7,521 nt of DNA from CAYVUM01 sp964454795 (GCA_964454795.1 CAYVUM010000138.1:1-7521), one strand, 5' to 3'; counted from the stretch's first letter, positions 1-7,453 are shown. The notes: generated by a model not told the origin, from the letters alone. Translations and numbers: made by a program.

Positions 1-1148
1 GGGCCGAGGAAGATGAACGAGCCGATCGGCCGGTTCGGGTCCTGGAGGCCGGCCCGGGCCCGGCGCACCGCCGAGGAGACGGCGCGCAGGGCGTCGTCCT
101 GGCCGATCACGCGCCGGCGCAGCTGATCCTCCATCTGCAGGAGCTTCTCCTGCTCGCCCTCCAGCATCTTCGAGACCGGGATCCCGGTCCACTTGGAGAC
201 GATCTCGGCGATCTCCTCCGAGGTCACCTCCTCCGAGAGGAGCGAGCCCTCGTCCAGCAGAGAGTCGATGCGAGCCTGCTCGGCCTCGATCGCGCCCTCC
301 ACGCCCACCAGCTCGCCGTGGCGGATGCGCGCCGCCCGCTCCAGGTCGCCGGCCCGCGTCGCGCGCTCCAGCTCCACGTTGAGCGCCTCGCGCTGCTCCT
401 TCAGGGCCCGCAGCTGGCCGATCGCGCCCTTCTCGTTCTCCCAGCGCGCCTTGAGGGCAGAGCCCTGCTCGCTCAGCTCCGCGATCTCCCGCTCCAGCTC
501 GGCCAGCCGCTCGAGGCTGGCGGTGTCGGTCTCCTTCTTCAGGGCCTCCCGGTCGATCTCGAGCTGCGTGCGCTTGCGCTCGAGCTGGTCGAGCTCCTCG
601 GGCATCGAGTCGATCTGCACCCGCACGCGGCTGGCCGCCTCGTCCACCAGGTCGATGGCCTTGTCCGGCAGGAAGCGGTCGGTGATGTAGCGGTTCGAGA
701 GGGTGGCCGCGGCCACGATGGCGCCGTCCTGGATGCGCACGCCGTGGTGCACCTCGTAGCGCTCCTTCAGGCCGCGCAGGATGGAGATGGTGTCCTGCAC
801 GCTGGGCTCGCCCACGAAGACCGGCTGGAAGCGCCGCTCGAGGGCCGCGTCCTTCTCCCCGTGCTTTCGGTACTCGTCCAGGGTGGTGGCGCCGACGCAG
901 CGCAGCTCGCCGCGGGCCAGAGCGGGCTTCAGCATGTTGGCCGCGTCCGCGGCGCCCTCCGCCGCCCCGGCTCCCACGATGGTGTGCAGCTCGTCGATGA
1001 AGAGGATCACCGTGCCCTGGGCCTCGGCGATCTCGCGCAGGACCGCCTTGAGCCGGTCCTCGAACTCGCCCCGGTACTTGGTGCCGGCGATCTGCGCGCC
1101 GACGTCCAGGGCCACGACCCGGCGGTCCACCAGCGACTCCGGTACGTC
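1..1148 (-). CDS. clpB: ATP-dependent disaggregase ClpB, middle fragment (left contig, both ends missing)
   Basis: ClpB is a hexameric AAA+ chaperone of the cytoplasm that threads aggregated proteins through its central pore, working with DnaK. The minus frame is open from 1148 to the window edge, giving 382 whole codons. Numbering from D1 at 1148: end of the first AAA+ domain with pore-loop context KYRGEFE (24-30), Walker B VILFIDE (47-53), sensor region GATTLDEYR (87-95) and arginine-finger region ALERRFQPV (102-110). The coiled-coil middle domain lies at about 165-305, then the start of the second AAA+ domain (KWTGIPVSKML, RRRVIGQDDA). The fragment stops at FLGP, just inside the second Walker A motif, so about 250 residues lie beyond the left edge. 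The first 41 residues repeat, with 10 differences, the end of the fragment at 1159-1965, so this piece is probably from another genome. Its middle domain (RIRHGELVGVEGAIEAE) does not look typically alphaproteobacterial; the source lineage is not resolved. Confidence 0.93.
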
Positions 1149-1158
1149 NNNNNNNNNN
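1149..1158. other. 10-N assembly gap joining two non-matching contigs
   Basis: Ten N bases inside clpB. The flanks are not adjacent parts of one gene. Bases 1026-1148 and 1159-1281 encode the same stretch of ClpB (DVPESL to LRE), so the contigs overlap by 123 bases in homology yet match at only 93 of them. A correct join would have merged or left new sequence between the two ends. The gap length is probably a placeholder, not a measurement. Confidence 0.95.
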
Positions 1159-1965
1159 CGACACCTCGCGCAGCACGGCCTTGAGGCGCTCCTCGAACTC
1201 GCCGCGGTACTTCGCGCCGGCGATCAGCGCGCCCATGTCGAGCGCGAGCAGGCGCTTGTCCTTCAGGCTCTCCGGCACGTCGCCGTTCACGATGCGCAGC
1301 GCAAGGCCCTCGGCGATCGCGGTCTTGCCGACGCCGGGCTCGCCGATCAGCACCGGGTTGTTCTTGGTGCGGCGCGAGAGCACCTGGATGGTGCGGCGGA
1401 TTTCCTCATCCCGGCCGATTACCGGGTCCAGCTTCCCGTCGGCGGCCGCGGCGGTGAGGTCGCGGGCATACTTCTTCAGGGCGTCGAAGCCCTCTTCGGC
1501 CGACGGGCTGGTTGCGGTGCGACCCTTGCGTACCTGCTCGATCGCGGCATTGAGATTTTGCGGCGTCACCCCCGCGTCGGCCAGCGCTTTGGCCGCTGGC
1601 GTTCCCGAGGCCATGGCGAGGGCGAGAAGGAGACGTTCTACGGTGACGTACGTGTCGCCTGAGTTCTCGGCGAGCGCTTCCGCCTGGCCGAGGAGACGGG
1701 CGAGTTCGGCCGTCAGATAGAGCTGACCGGCGCCGGAGCCTTCCACCCGCGGCAGCCGCGCCAGTTCTGCGTCGACCGCAACGAGCGCCTTCTGCGGATC
1801 CCCGCCTGCGGCGCGGATCAGGTTGGCCGCGAGTCCTTCGCGGTCGTCGAGCAGTGCTTTGAGCAGGTGCAGCGGCGTAAACTGCTGATGTCCGCTGCGG
1901 AGCGCCAGCGTCTGGGCGTTCTGCATGAACCCCTTTGAGCGCTCGGTATACTTTTCCAAGTCCAT
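1159..1965 (-). CDS. clpB: ATP-dependent disaggregase ClpB, N-terminal fragment (right contig, 3' end missing)
   Basis: This is the first 269 residues of ClpB, complete at the start and cut by the gap. The ATG at 1965 gives MDLEKYTERSKGF, the expected ClpB N-terminus, with a purine-rich ribosome-binding-like run (AAAAGGGA) about 6-13 bases upstream. Residues 1-145 form the substrate-binding Clp N domain with its two repeats (QTLALRSGHQQFTPLHLL and LYLTAELARLLGQAEALA). KKYARDLT (164-171) and DPVIGRDEEIRRTIQVLSRR begin the first AAA+ domain. Walker A is GEPGVGKT at 208-215. The sequence resembles alphaproteobacterial ClpB, which is the best taxonomic hint for the right contig. The gene reads away from the restriction-modification gene with 132 bases between them, so it probably has its own promoter. 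Walker B, the middle domain and the second AAA+ domain of this copy are not in the window. Confidence 0.94.
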
Positions 1966-2016
1966 GGCCAATCCCTTTTCCGGCGATGGCGCGTGGCGTC
2001 CCTCTGGTAGGCAACG

Positions 2017-2068
2017 CCAAGCCTGGTCTGTTTCCTAAACGCTTGCCATCAAATATGTTCAGGCTTGG
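2017..2068. repeat. Spaced inverted repeat in the clpB upstream region
   Basis: A perfect 9-base arm CCAAGCCTG (2017-2025) faces CAGGCTTGG (2060-2068) across 34 bases. In the RNA read in the plus direction, the stem could extend on both sides through G-U pairs and an outer C-G pair. The repeat lies between the end of the restriction-modification gene and the clpB start. It could be a repressor site, part of the clpB leader, or chance. The loop is too long and lacks a T-run, so it is not a convincing intrinsic terminator. Confidence 0.45.
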
Positions 2069-2080
2069 TGCCGGCGCAAC
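2051..2080 (-). promoter_or_regulatory. Possible heat-shock-type promoter of clpB
   Basis: Read on the minus strand, GTTG (2080-2077) is followed after 19 bases by CATATTT (2057-2051). This loosely resembles alphaproteobacterial RpoH promoters, usually given as CTTG, a spacer of about 17-18 bases, then CYTATNT. There is one mismatch in each box and the spacer is slightly long. clpB is a classic RpoH target, and the implied leader would be about 75-80 bases. This is a weak match made by eye; a housekeeping promoter in the same place is equally possible. Confidence 0.25.
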
Positions 2081-2097
2081 GGCGGCCGGCCGTCTGC

Positions 2098-5058
2098 TCA
2101 GCCCCGGTCGAGGAGCCGGCCCACCAGGCCGTCGAGGCGGCGGGCGAGGCCACATTGCTCCAGGGTTCTGCGGATCAGCCGGCGGGCGGCAATGAAGTTG
2201 ACGTCGGCGGGCAGGACGATGCTGTCGGCGATCCGCTCGGCCTCCAGAGCGGTCTGCATCAGGTCGCGGTGGAGCGGATCGAGGGGGTCAAAGGGCGGTA
2301 TCGCGAGCTCGAAGACCAGCTTGTCGACGTCACGCGCCCCCCAGCTGCCCCGCGACTGCCGGGCGGCGATCCGGCTGCGCACACCTTCGCTGTTCAACAA
2401 AGCAGCAACGTATAACGCTTCCGAATAACGCTGGAACGGTGCCCAATAGAGTTTGTGATCGATGACGGCCTGGCAGTCCTCAATGATCGCGGCGGCCAGG
2501 ATGGTGCCGGACTTGGTGTAGACCACCCGCACCGGTGCCGGCGGCATCTGGGTCTCCAGGGCGTCCATGTAGTTCCAGCGGCGGATCAGGCTCAGGTCGG
2601 TCCGGCGGTGGGTGTTCCACAGGGCCTCGGCCATCGTCAGCCAGTCGGCAAGGCCCGGATAGCCGCGCTCCTCGGCCGCCGCGGCATCGAGCAGGTCATC
2701 GCTGGTTTCGTCCCACGGGACGACAGCGCGCGAGACCCCGAGTACCCGGAACGGCGCCACCGACTCGCCCAGGTACAGCGGCCGGAGAAACGCCGCTTCC
2801 ACCGACCCGCGGATGGGTGCAAGGGCATCCCATGGCGGCTTGTCCAGGCGCCCGCAGCGGCTTTCAACCAGGGGTGCTGCGGCATTGCGTCCGAGCCGGC
2901 CCGACTCGACGAAATCGACCAGGCACAGCCGCCGCGGCACCATCGTCGCGCCCTGGCGGAACACCCGCTGATAGGCCGACCGCACCCCGTTGACCCGGCT
3001 GCCCGGCCAGGGCACCTGCCGGCGGACCAGGGCATGTTCGGCTTCGCCGGCAGTGGCATCGCGCCGGGGCAGCCGTCCGGTGAAAGCCGTGATCGTCTCG
3101 GGAAGGGTATCAGCACGGCTTCGCCGCGCGAACAGGACCGCGCTCGGCAGCGGGAACAACGGCCCGACCGTTTCGCTGAACGCCCAGGCAGTGGTGAAGC
3201 GAACCTCCACAGAGGCATATCGCCCCGAGCGCAGGCTGGCGTAGGGCGCCCGGTTGAGAACGCCATAGGGCATGACGAACGCGATCAGGCCATCACGGCG
3301 CAGATACAGCTCCGCGACCCGCACGAAGAAATAGGCGGCGAGGTCCATGTGGCTGGCGAGGCGACCACCGCTCCACAGCCGTCGCTTGCGGCATTCGGAC
3401 TGGAAGCGACGGCGGACCGGCTCGCTCATCCGCCGGTAGCTGATCCAGGGCGGATTGCCAACGATCACATCGGCATGCTGGCCACCGGCCGACAACCAGA
3501 GCGGGCGGCTGAGATTGCGGACGACGTAGCCCCAGACATGTCCGAGGCCGTCGCGATGGAGATCGCGCAGAAGGGCATAGGTGGAGACGAGGATATCGTT
3601 GTCGGCCTCGCCGAATCCGCCCTCCCGGCGCAGCCAGGCCCGGAATGAGTCGTCGCTGGCGCCGCGGGCGCCCAATTCCGTCATGGCGTTCACGGTCTCA
3701 TCGAACCGGACCGGGTCGGCCGCCAGGGATTCAGGAAAATACAGGTCGTGGCCGCCCGGCATCCGGATCACCACGTCGAGGTGGGCGTACATGTGCTCGG
3801 TACTCCATTGCAGGGAGTCGCCGAGATAGACGGGCAGGGCGATCCGCTCCGTCCGCTGTTCCAGGTAATCGTCGCCAAGCGCCAGGAGATAGGCGATCCG
3901 CGAGACGATCACTGCCACCGGATGGCAATCGATGCCGATCACCCTATCGAGACACGCCCGCAGTGCCTCCGATGGCGAGAGCCGGGCCTCCCGGGCGGCG
4001 GCGAGGCAACGGCGCACGGCATGGAACAGAAACGAGCCGGACCCGCACGCCGGATCGAGAACCCGCTGCTCGAGGGGGCGCTCGATTGCCGCAGCACAAA
4101 TCCACTCGGCAAGCCAGTTCGGCGTGTAGTAATCGCCCGCGTCGTTCCGGTCGGCGGGGTCGACGAGGGTTTCATAGAGGGCCTTCAGCACCTCGTTGCC
4201 GGCATCGGCCAGCCGGAACCGGGCCACCTGGCGGGCGATCCGCGCCACCAGATCACGGCCCTCATCGGAAACCACCAGCCAGTCGAAGAAGTCGGGCTCG
4301 ACGGCACCGGCGATCCCTGCCTCCCGGAACGCCCGGCCCGAGAGCAGGTCCTCTGGTGGCGGCAGCGCGATCCCGAGCACGCGGGTGGCGATCGTTTTGG
4401 CGACGATGGTGAGATAGGTATGACGAAGGAACAGGTCGTCGGCATCCATGGGGGCGCCGTAGACGACAGCGAGCAGGTTGGCCCACAGCCGTCGTTTCAG
4501 GGCCACATCGGGGCGCTCGCACAGGCTTTCCCAGAGATCAGCCAACCGCTCCATGGCCCGGCGATAGGCGAGGCTCTCGCGGCCGATCTCCATGCGGATG
4601 ATCTCCGGGCCAGGGATCAGATCGGGCTGCAGGGAAACCGCAGCGTCGAGCCAGAGCAGCAAGGCTCCGGGCTCATTGATGCTCGGCTGAAACCCGGGCA
4701 GGGCCACCAGGGTGCCCTTTTCCATCACATAGGGGACGAACTCGGCGCCGTCCGTGGCAATGCCGATGAACCGCTCGCCGGTCTCCCGTTCGCGCTCCGG
4801 CAGGTAGCGGCCGAGTTCTTCCTCGGCGGTGCGGCGTTCGCGGCGAAGGTCGCGTTTGAACTCCAGCACCGTCTGGCCGAGCAGGGCATCGAGGCGGCCG
4901 TTGACCTCGGGCAGCGGTTTCTCGAAGGCGATGTCCGTGGAATTGGCGCCGAGGCCGTAGACCAGGAGTTCATACATCAGCGCCCGGGTCTTTTCGTGAC
5001 CGGGTCGGCTAACCAGCTCGAAGACGATCTCGGTCAGGCGGCGCGGCGACAGCGGCAT
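2098..5058 (-). CDS. Type IIG-like restriction-modification enzyme: PD-(D/E)XK nuclease plus N6-adenine DNA methyltransferase in one chain
   Basis: A 986-residue protein that probably both methylates adenine in its own recognition site and cuts unmodified DNA. Residues 43-70 hold a PD-(D/E)XK-type pattern, GRLDALLG then VLEFKRD, with D57, E66 and K68 as likely metal/catalytic residues. ERFIGIATDGAEFVPYV (96-111) fits the end of such a nuclease fold. A helical linker (about 160-300) leads to the methyltransferase: motif X GDYYTP (308-313), motif I VLDPACGSGSFL (333-344), an acidic motif II at GIDCHP (375-380), GDSL (413-416), catalytic motif IV NPPW (535-538) and a core strand GLIAFVMPYGVL (590-601). 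About 620-986 probably includes target recognition; SRGSWGARDVDKL (902-914) resembles the closing part of Eco57I/PglX-type enzymes. The length suits Type IIG (about 900-1000), and no helicase domain is seen. The ATG at 5058 is the only ATG after the in-frame stop at 5095-5097, though its ribosome-binding site is weak. The frame is intact, with no obvious lesion. It stands alone: no R, S or partner defence genes nearby. Alternative: a methyltransferase whose nuclease is inactive. Confidence 0.88.
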   Translation of the reverse strand: MPLSPRRLTEIVFELVSRPGHEKTRALMYELLVYGLGANSTDIAFEKPLPEVNGRLDALLGQTVLEFKRDLRRERRTAEEELGRYLPERERETGERFIGIATDGAEFVPYVMEKGTLVALPGFQPSINEPGALLLWLDAAVSLQPDLIPGPEIIRMEIGRESLAYRRAMERLADLWESLCERPDVALKRRLWANLLAVVYGAPMDADDLFLRHTYLTIVAKTIATRVLGIALPPPEDLLSGRAFREAGIAGAVEPDFFDWLVVSDEGRDLVARIARQVARFRLADAGNEVLKALYETLVDPADRNDAGDYYTPNWLAEWICAAAIERPLEQRVLDPACGSGSFLFHAVRRCLAAAREARLSPSEALRACLDRVIGIDCHPVAVIVSRIAYLLALGDDYLEQRTERIALPVYLGDSLQWSTEHMYAHLDVVIRMPGGHDLYFPESLAADPVRFDETVNAMTELGARGASDDSFRAWLRREGGFGEADNDILVSTYALLRDLHRDGLGHVWGYVVRNLSRPLWLSAGGQHADVIVGNPPWISYRRMSEPVRRRFQSECRKRRLWSGGRLASHMDLAAYFFVRVAELYLRRDGLIAFVMPYGVLNRAPYASLRSGRYASVEVRFTTAWAFSETVGPLFPLPSAVLFARRSRADTLPETITAFTGRLPRRDATAGEAEHALVRRQVPWPGSRVNGVRSAYQRVFRQGATMVPRRLCLVDFVESGRLGRNAAAPLVESRCGRLDKPPWDALAPIRGSVEAAFLRPLYLGESVAPFRVLGVSRAVVPWDETSDDLLDAAAAEERGYPGLADWLTMAEALWNTHRRTDLSLIRRWNYMDALETQMPPAPVRVVYTKSGTILAAAIIEDCQAVIDHKLYWAPFQRYSEALYVAALLNSEGVRSRIAARQSRGSWGARDVDKLVFELAIPPFDPLDPLHRDLMQTALEAERIADSIVLPADVNFIAARRLIRRTLEQCGLARRLDGLVGRLLDRG

Positions 5059-5190
5059 GCAATGAACCTGGCGCGGCGCGACCGGTGGGCCGGCTCAGCG
5101 CGCCGGCGACAAGTCGTCGCTCCGTTGCCGTCATGTTGCACCGGGTCGCACGCGAACGGAAGCCATTTGCCCCATTTGGGTTGAGATGGA

Positions 5191-5217
5191 GGGGCGAAAA
5201 ACGGTGTTTTTCGGCCC
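5191..5217 (-). terminator. Probable intrinsic terminator downstream of the export/barrel gene
   Basis: A perfect 8-base palindrome CGAAAAAC (5195-5202) / GTTTTTCG (5206-5213) with a 3-base loop, extended by three G-C pairs after one mismatch (5191-5193 with 5215-5217). It lies about 100 bases past the stop codon of the export/barrel gene, directly after three GC hairpins. The T-run sits inside the stem rather than after it, so it is not a textbook terminator. The symmetry means it could act on either strand. The 130 or so bases between it and the start of the restriction-modification gene hold no gene that I recognise. Confidence 0.5.
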
Positions 5218-5316
5218 GGCGCCGGCGGCGCCGTCTCTCTCGCGGTTAGGCCGGCGCCCGCGGCGCCGTCTCTCTCGCGGTTAGGCCGGCGCCCGCGGCG
5301 CCGTCTCCTGCGGTTA
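5214..5316. repeat. Three tandem 35/35/33-bp GC-rich hairpin units
   Basis: Units at 5214-5248, 5249-5283 and 5284-5316. Each ends (plus strand) in CGGTTA and contains a palindrome CGGCGCC, 3-base loop, GGCGCCG (at 5217-5233, 5252-5268 and 5287-5303). The first two units share the segment GTCTCTCTCGCGGTTA; the third is 2 bases shorter there. The terminal TTA of the third unit (5314-5316) is, on the minus strand, the TAA stop codon of the export/barrel gene. The array therefore looks like a local duplication of that gene's stop codon and 3' hairpin. The copy at 5281-5283 also places a second TAA in frame, 10 codons after the first. Confidence 0.9.
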
Positions 5317-7383
5317 GAAAGAGCCGCTTACGCCAATCGTTGCCACATTCTCCAGAAACCGGCGGTCCGGGTCGTCGGACCAGCGTTTCTGCAGGCTGTA
5401 GCTGGCAGTCAGGCTGACCGTCCGGAACAGCGTGTAATCGAGGGACAGCCGCGTCAGGATCCGGTCCTCCTGAGAATCGGCCAGGTCGTCCTTGGTGTAG
5501 GAGGCGGATACCGATGTGCTGGCCCGGGTGGTGATCTGGCGGTTCCACCCGGCTGACAGCGAAAACGTTGTCTCGGTAATCCCGCTCACATCGTCTTCCT
5601 GACTGAACGCCGAAAACGACGTGTTGAAAGTGTTTCGCTGCTGGACAGTTGAGAAACCGGTGGTCAGGCGGCGATTGAAACTCGTGTCCGTGCTGATCGA
5701 CCCTGGAAATGTCTGGGTGAAGGCCGATTCCGTGCGGTCGTCGACAAAGTTTCCGGTAATCGGGTTGATGGCGAGGAAACCGACATTGTCAGCTGCCAGT
5801 TGCGCGGTGCTGCCGAGGCCCTCGGAGTAATTGGCGAACATTTGTGTTCGCGGGCTCAGCCGGTAGATGCCGTTGAAGGCAACGTTAAACCGGGCATCGC
5901 GCTGGCCGACGGTTGCCGTCACCTCCAGGCGGGGGTTCGGGTTCCAGCGCGCGCCGACGGCAAAGACCGGGTCGTTCAGCTGGGTCTCGCCGCTTCCGGC
6001 ATCGCGATACTGATAACCAATGGTCGCAAGCGCGACGACGCGCGGCGCAACGGGATAGGCCCAGTCAAGCTGCAAGCCTGCTTCGGTGATGTCCTCCTGG
6101 TCCACATCCTCGTCCGACCGGTTCTCCAGGCTGGCGAACGTGGAAAATGTCCACGCACCAAATGTGGAAGTCTTGTCACCGCTGAAGACTGACAAGTTTA
6201 TGAGGTGACGGGTACTGGACAGATTGCCCGACGTCGCCGTATCGAATATGTTCGAGTCCTCTTCTCCCTGAATGGTCGACGTCAGGGTATAGCGCAACTG
6301 TGCACTGGCGTACTGGCCGAGCCGGACTGGAACGAAGGGACTGAACCGGAAGCTGCCCGTGGGGGCGGTTCCCGCCGTATTGAACTCGGATGCCGATGTG
6401 GCATCGCCGATCGTCTGGCTTTGTTGAGAAATCGAGGCCGCCGCCTCGGCAAACAGGACATCCGGGATAACCACCGCCTGACCGGTACCGAGCAGACTGA
6501 GGTTGGGGGTCAGGCCCTCGTCGGTCCCGCGCTCGTTATCGCCGAGAATCTGCCGGAAATTCAGGCGCAGCGTGGCGTCAACGCCGCCGGCGAGGCGTCG
6601 GCTGGAGCCGCGCGTGCTGATGTTTGGCGTCAGCGAGAAAATGACCGCGGACTCCTTCAGGTCGCCGGGGTCCAGATTGACATTATCTGTGAACGTAAAA
6701 AAAGCACCGAGGCCGCGAGTGGTGTTCCATTCCCCGGCGAGGGCACCCTCCGGCACGACCAGAATGTCGCCCGGTTGCATCCGCATGTTGGCGGAAACGT
6801 CCGATTCTTCCACGAGATCATCGAGCCGGACCGGGACCCGGTGGGTTCCGCCATCGTAGGTGCGGCGGAGGACGTAGGCGGCGTTGCCGGCGGCGTAGGG
6901 CGAAAGGCCACCAATCCGGTTCATCACGTCAAGCAGGGTGATCCCCTCGACCCAGGCAACGGCCAGCGGCGGCGAGGGCTGGCGGCTGAACAGCGGGCTC
7001 GCACCGGCGAATGCCGGGGTCGCGGCGATACCGATCACCCGGATTTGTTGTTCGAAGGCACCGCCTGCTGAAACGACGGAAACGCTGACGATCGGATCGC
7101 GGAGATAGGCGGAAAGCTGCTCCTCGATCGCCCGGGCGAGCTCCGACGGCGTGCGTCCGGCCGCTTGCATATCCTCGACCAACGGAATGGATACGCGGCC
7201 GTCCGGGCGGATGGTCACGGATTGCGTCAGGTCCTCTTCGCCACGCACAAAGACAACGATGCCATCTCCGGGAGCCAGGATGTAAGTTGGGGGCACCTCA
7301 GCTGGAAAGACGGAGGCAGGAAACGACGGCGCGCCTGATGGCGGGGCGGCATCCCCGGTCTGGGCGGCGCCGTCGGTAACCAT
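5314..7383 (-). CDS. Polysaccharide export (Wza-like) / SLBB protein fused to an outer-membrane beta-barrel; start uncertain
   Basis: Probably carries exopolysaccharide across the periplasm and outer membrane. Numbering from the ATG at 7383 (689 residues): residues 33-104 are a polysaccharide biosynthesis/export domain (YILAPGDGIVVFV, TIRPDGRVSIPLV, GRTPSELARAIEEQL, YLRDPIVSVSV). Residues 112-211 are an SLBB domain (IRVIGIA, GITLLDVMNRIGGLSPYAAGN, MRMQPGDILVVPE). From about 219 to the end is a beta-barrel of roughly 470 residues that opens with GAFFTFTDNVNLDPGDL, has many alternating aromatic strands, and ends in IGVSGSF with a C-terminal phenylalanine as in BAM-assembled barrels. The barrel resembles the PEP-CTERM/exosortase-associated outer-membrane family (TIGR03016) or BBP2_2; I cannot tell which. 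In known exopolysaccharide loci the export protein and the barrel are normally separate genes, so the fusion is notable. The ATG at 7383 omits a hydrophobic signal-like stretch just upstream in the same frame, so the true N-terminus is longer. The stop codon lies in a tandem repeat. Confidence 0.85.
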   Translation of the reverse strand: MVTDGAAQTGDAAPPSGAPSFPASVFPAEVPPTYILAPGDGIVVFVRGEEDLTQSVTIRPDGRVSIPLVEDMQAAGRTPSELARAIEEQLSAYLRDPIVSVSVVSAGGAFEQQIRVIGIAATPAFAGASPLFSRQPSPPLAVAWVEGITLLDVMNRIGGLSPYAAGNAAYVLRRTYDGGTHRVPVRLDDLVEESDVSANMRMQPGDILVVPEGALAGEWNTTRGLGAFFTFTDNVNLDPGDLKESAVIFSLTPNISTRGSSRRLAGGVDATLRLNFRQILGDNERGTDEGLTPNLSLLGTGQAVVIPDVLFAEAAASISQQSQTIGDATSASEFNTAGTAPTGSFRFSPFVPVRLGQYASAQLRYTLTSTIQGEEDSNIFDTATSGNLSSTRHLINLSVFSGDKTSTFGAWTFSTFASLENRSDEDVDQEDITEAGLQLDWAYPVAPRVVALATIGYQYRDAGSGETQLNDPVFAVGARWNPNPRLEVTATVGQRDARFNVAFNGIYRLSPRTQMFANYSEGLGSTAQLAADNVGFLAINPITGNFVDDRTESAFTQTFPGSISTDTSFNRRLTTGFSTVQQRNTFNTSFSAFSQEDDVSGITETTFSLSAGWNRQITTRASTSVSASYTKDDLADSQEDRILTRLSLDYTLFRTVSLTASYSLQKRWSDDPDRRFLENVATIGVSGSF

Positions 7384-7453
7384 CCCCAGGGGAAGTATGA
7401 GAAGCGCAGCGAAACCGAGCCGGACAATCGCCGCCGGGCGGCGGCATGACCAT
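7384..7453 (-). other. In-frame signal-peptide core upstream of the first ATG of the export/barrel gene
   Basis: The frame of the export/barrel gene stays open from 7383 to the window edge but contains no ATG, GTG or TTG. Just upstream of 7383 it encodes RRPAAIVRLG then FAALLILPLGMV, followed by TDGAAQ: a basic region, a hydrophobic core and a plausible cleavage site. An exported protein needs this segment. Three readings are possible: the start lies beyond the window; ATT at 7428 is a rare start; or one base is extra in the GGG at 7436-7438. Removing one base there joins the ATG at 7453 (or 7447) to this frame, giving MVMPPPAAIVRLGF. Confidence 0.6.

Noticed and set aside
193..1720. Long plus-strand open frames of up to about 290 codons opposite clpB
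   Set aside because: They are antisense to clear ClpB coding sequence, are rich in Arg/Ser/Ala/Leu as expected from GC-rich shadows, and two of them read through the N gap.
1149..1965. Two tandem clpB genes or a programmed frameshift in clpB
   Set aside because: Each fragment ends at the N gap rather than at a start or stop codon, and the overlap is homologous but not identical, so a scaffold join is simpler.
2098..5058. BREX PglX or Type ISP enzyme
   Set aside because: No helicase motifs are visible and none of the BREX partner genes are present; length and the N-terminal EXK motif fit Type IIG better.
3748..5184. A 478-codon plus-strand open frame opposite the restriction-modification gene
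   Set aside because: It covers the strand opposite recognised nuclease and methyltransferase motifs and shows no recognisable domain; high GC makes such antisense frames common.
5098..5190. Paired ATTTG words (CCATTTGCCCCATTTGG) and a GCCGGC inverted pair upstream of the restriction-modification gene as a controller-protein box
   Set aside because: The words are short and no controller gene is present; Type IIG systems usually lack one. Too weak to annotate.
6205..7071. A 288-codon plus-strand open frame opposite the export/barrel gene
   Set aside because: Antisense to the SLBB and barrel coding sequence, with low-complexity composition and no motif.
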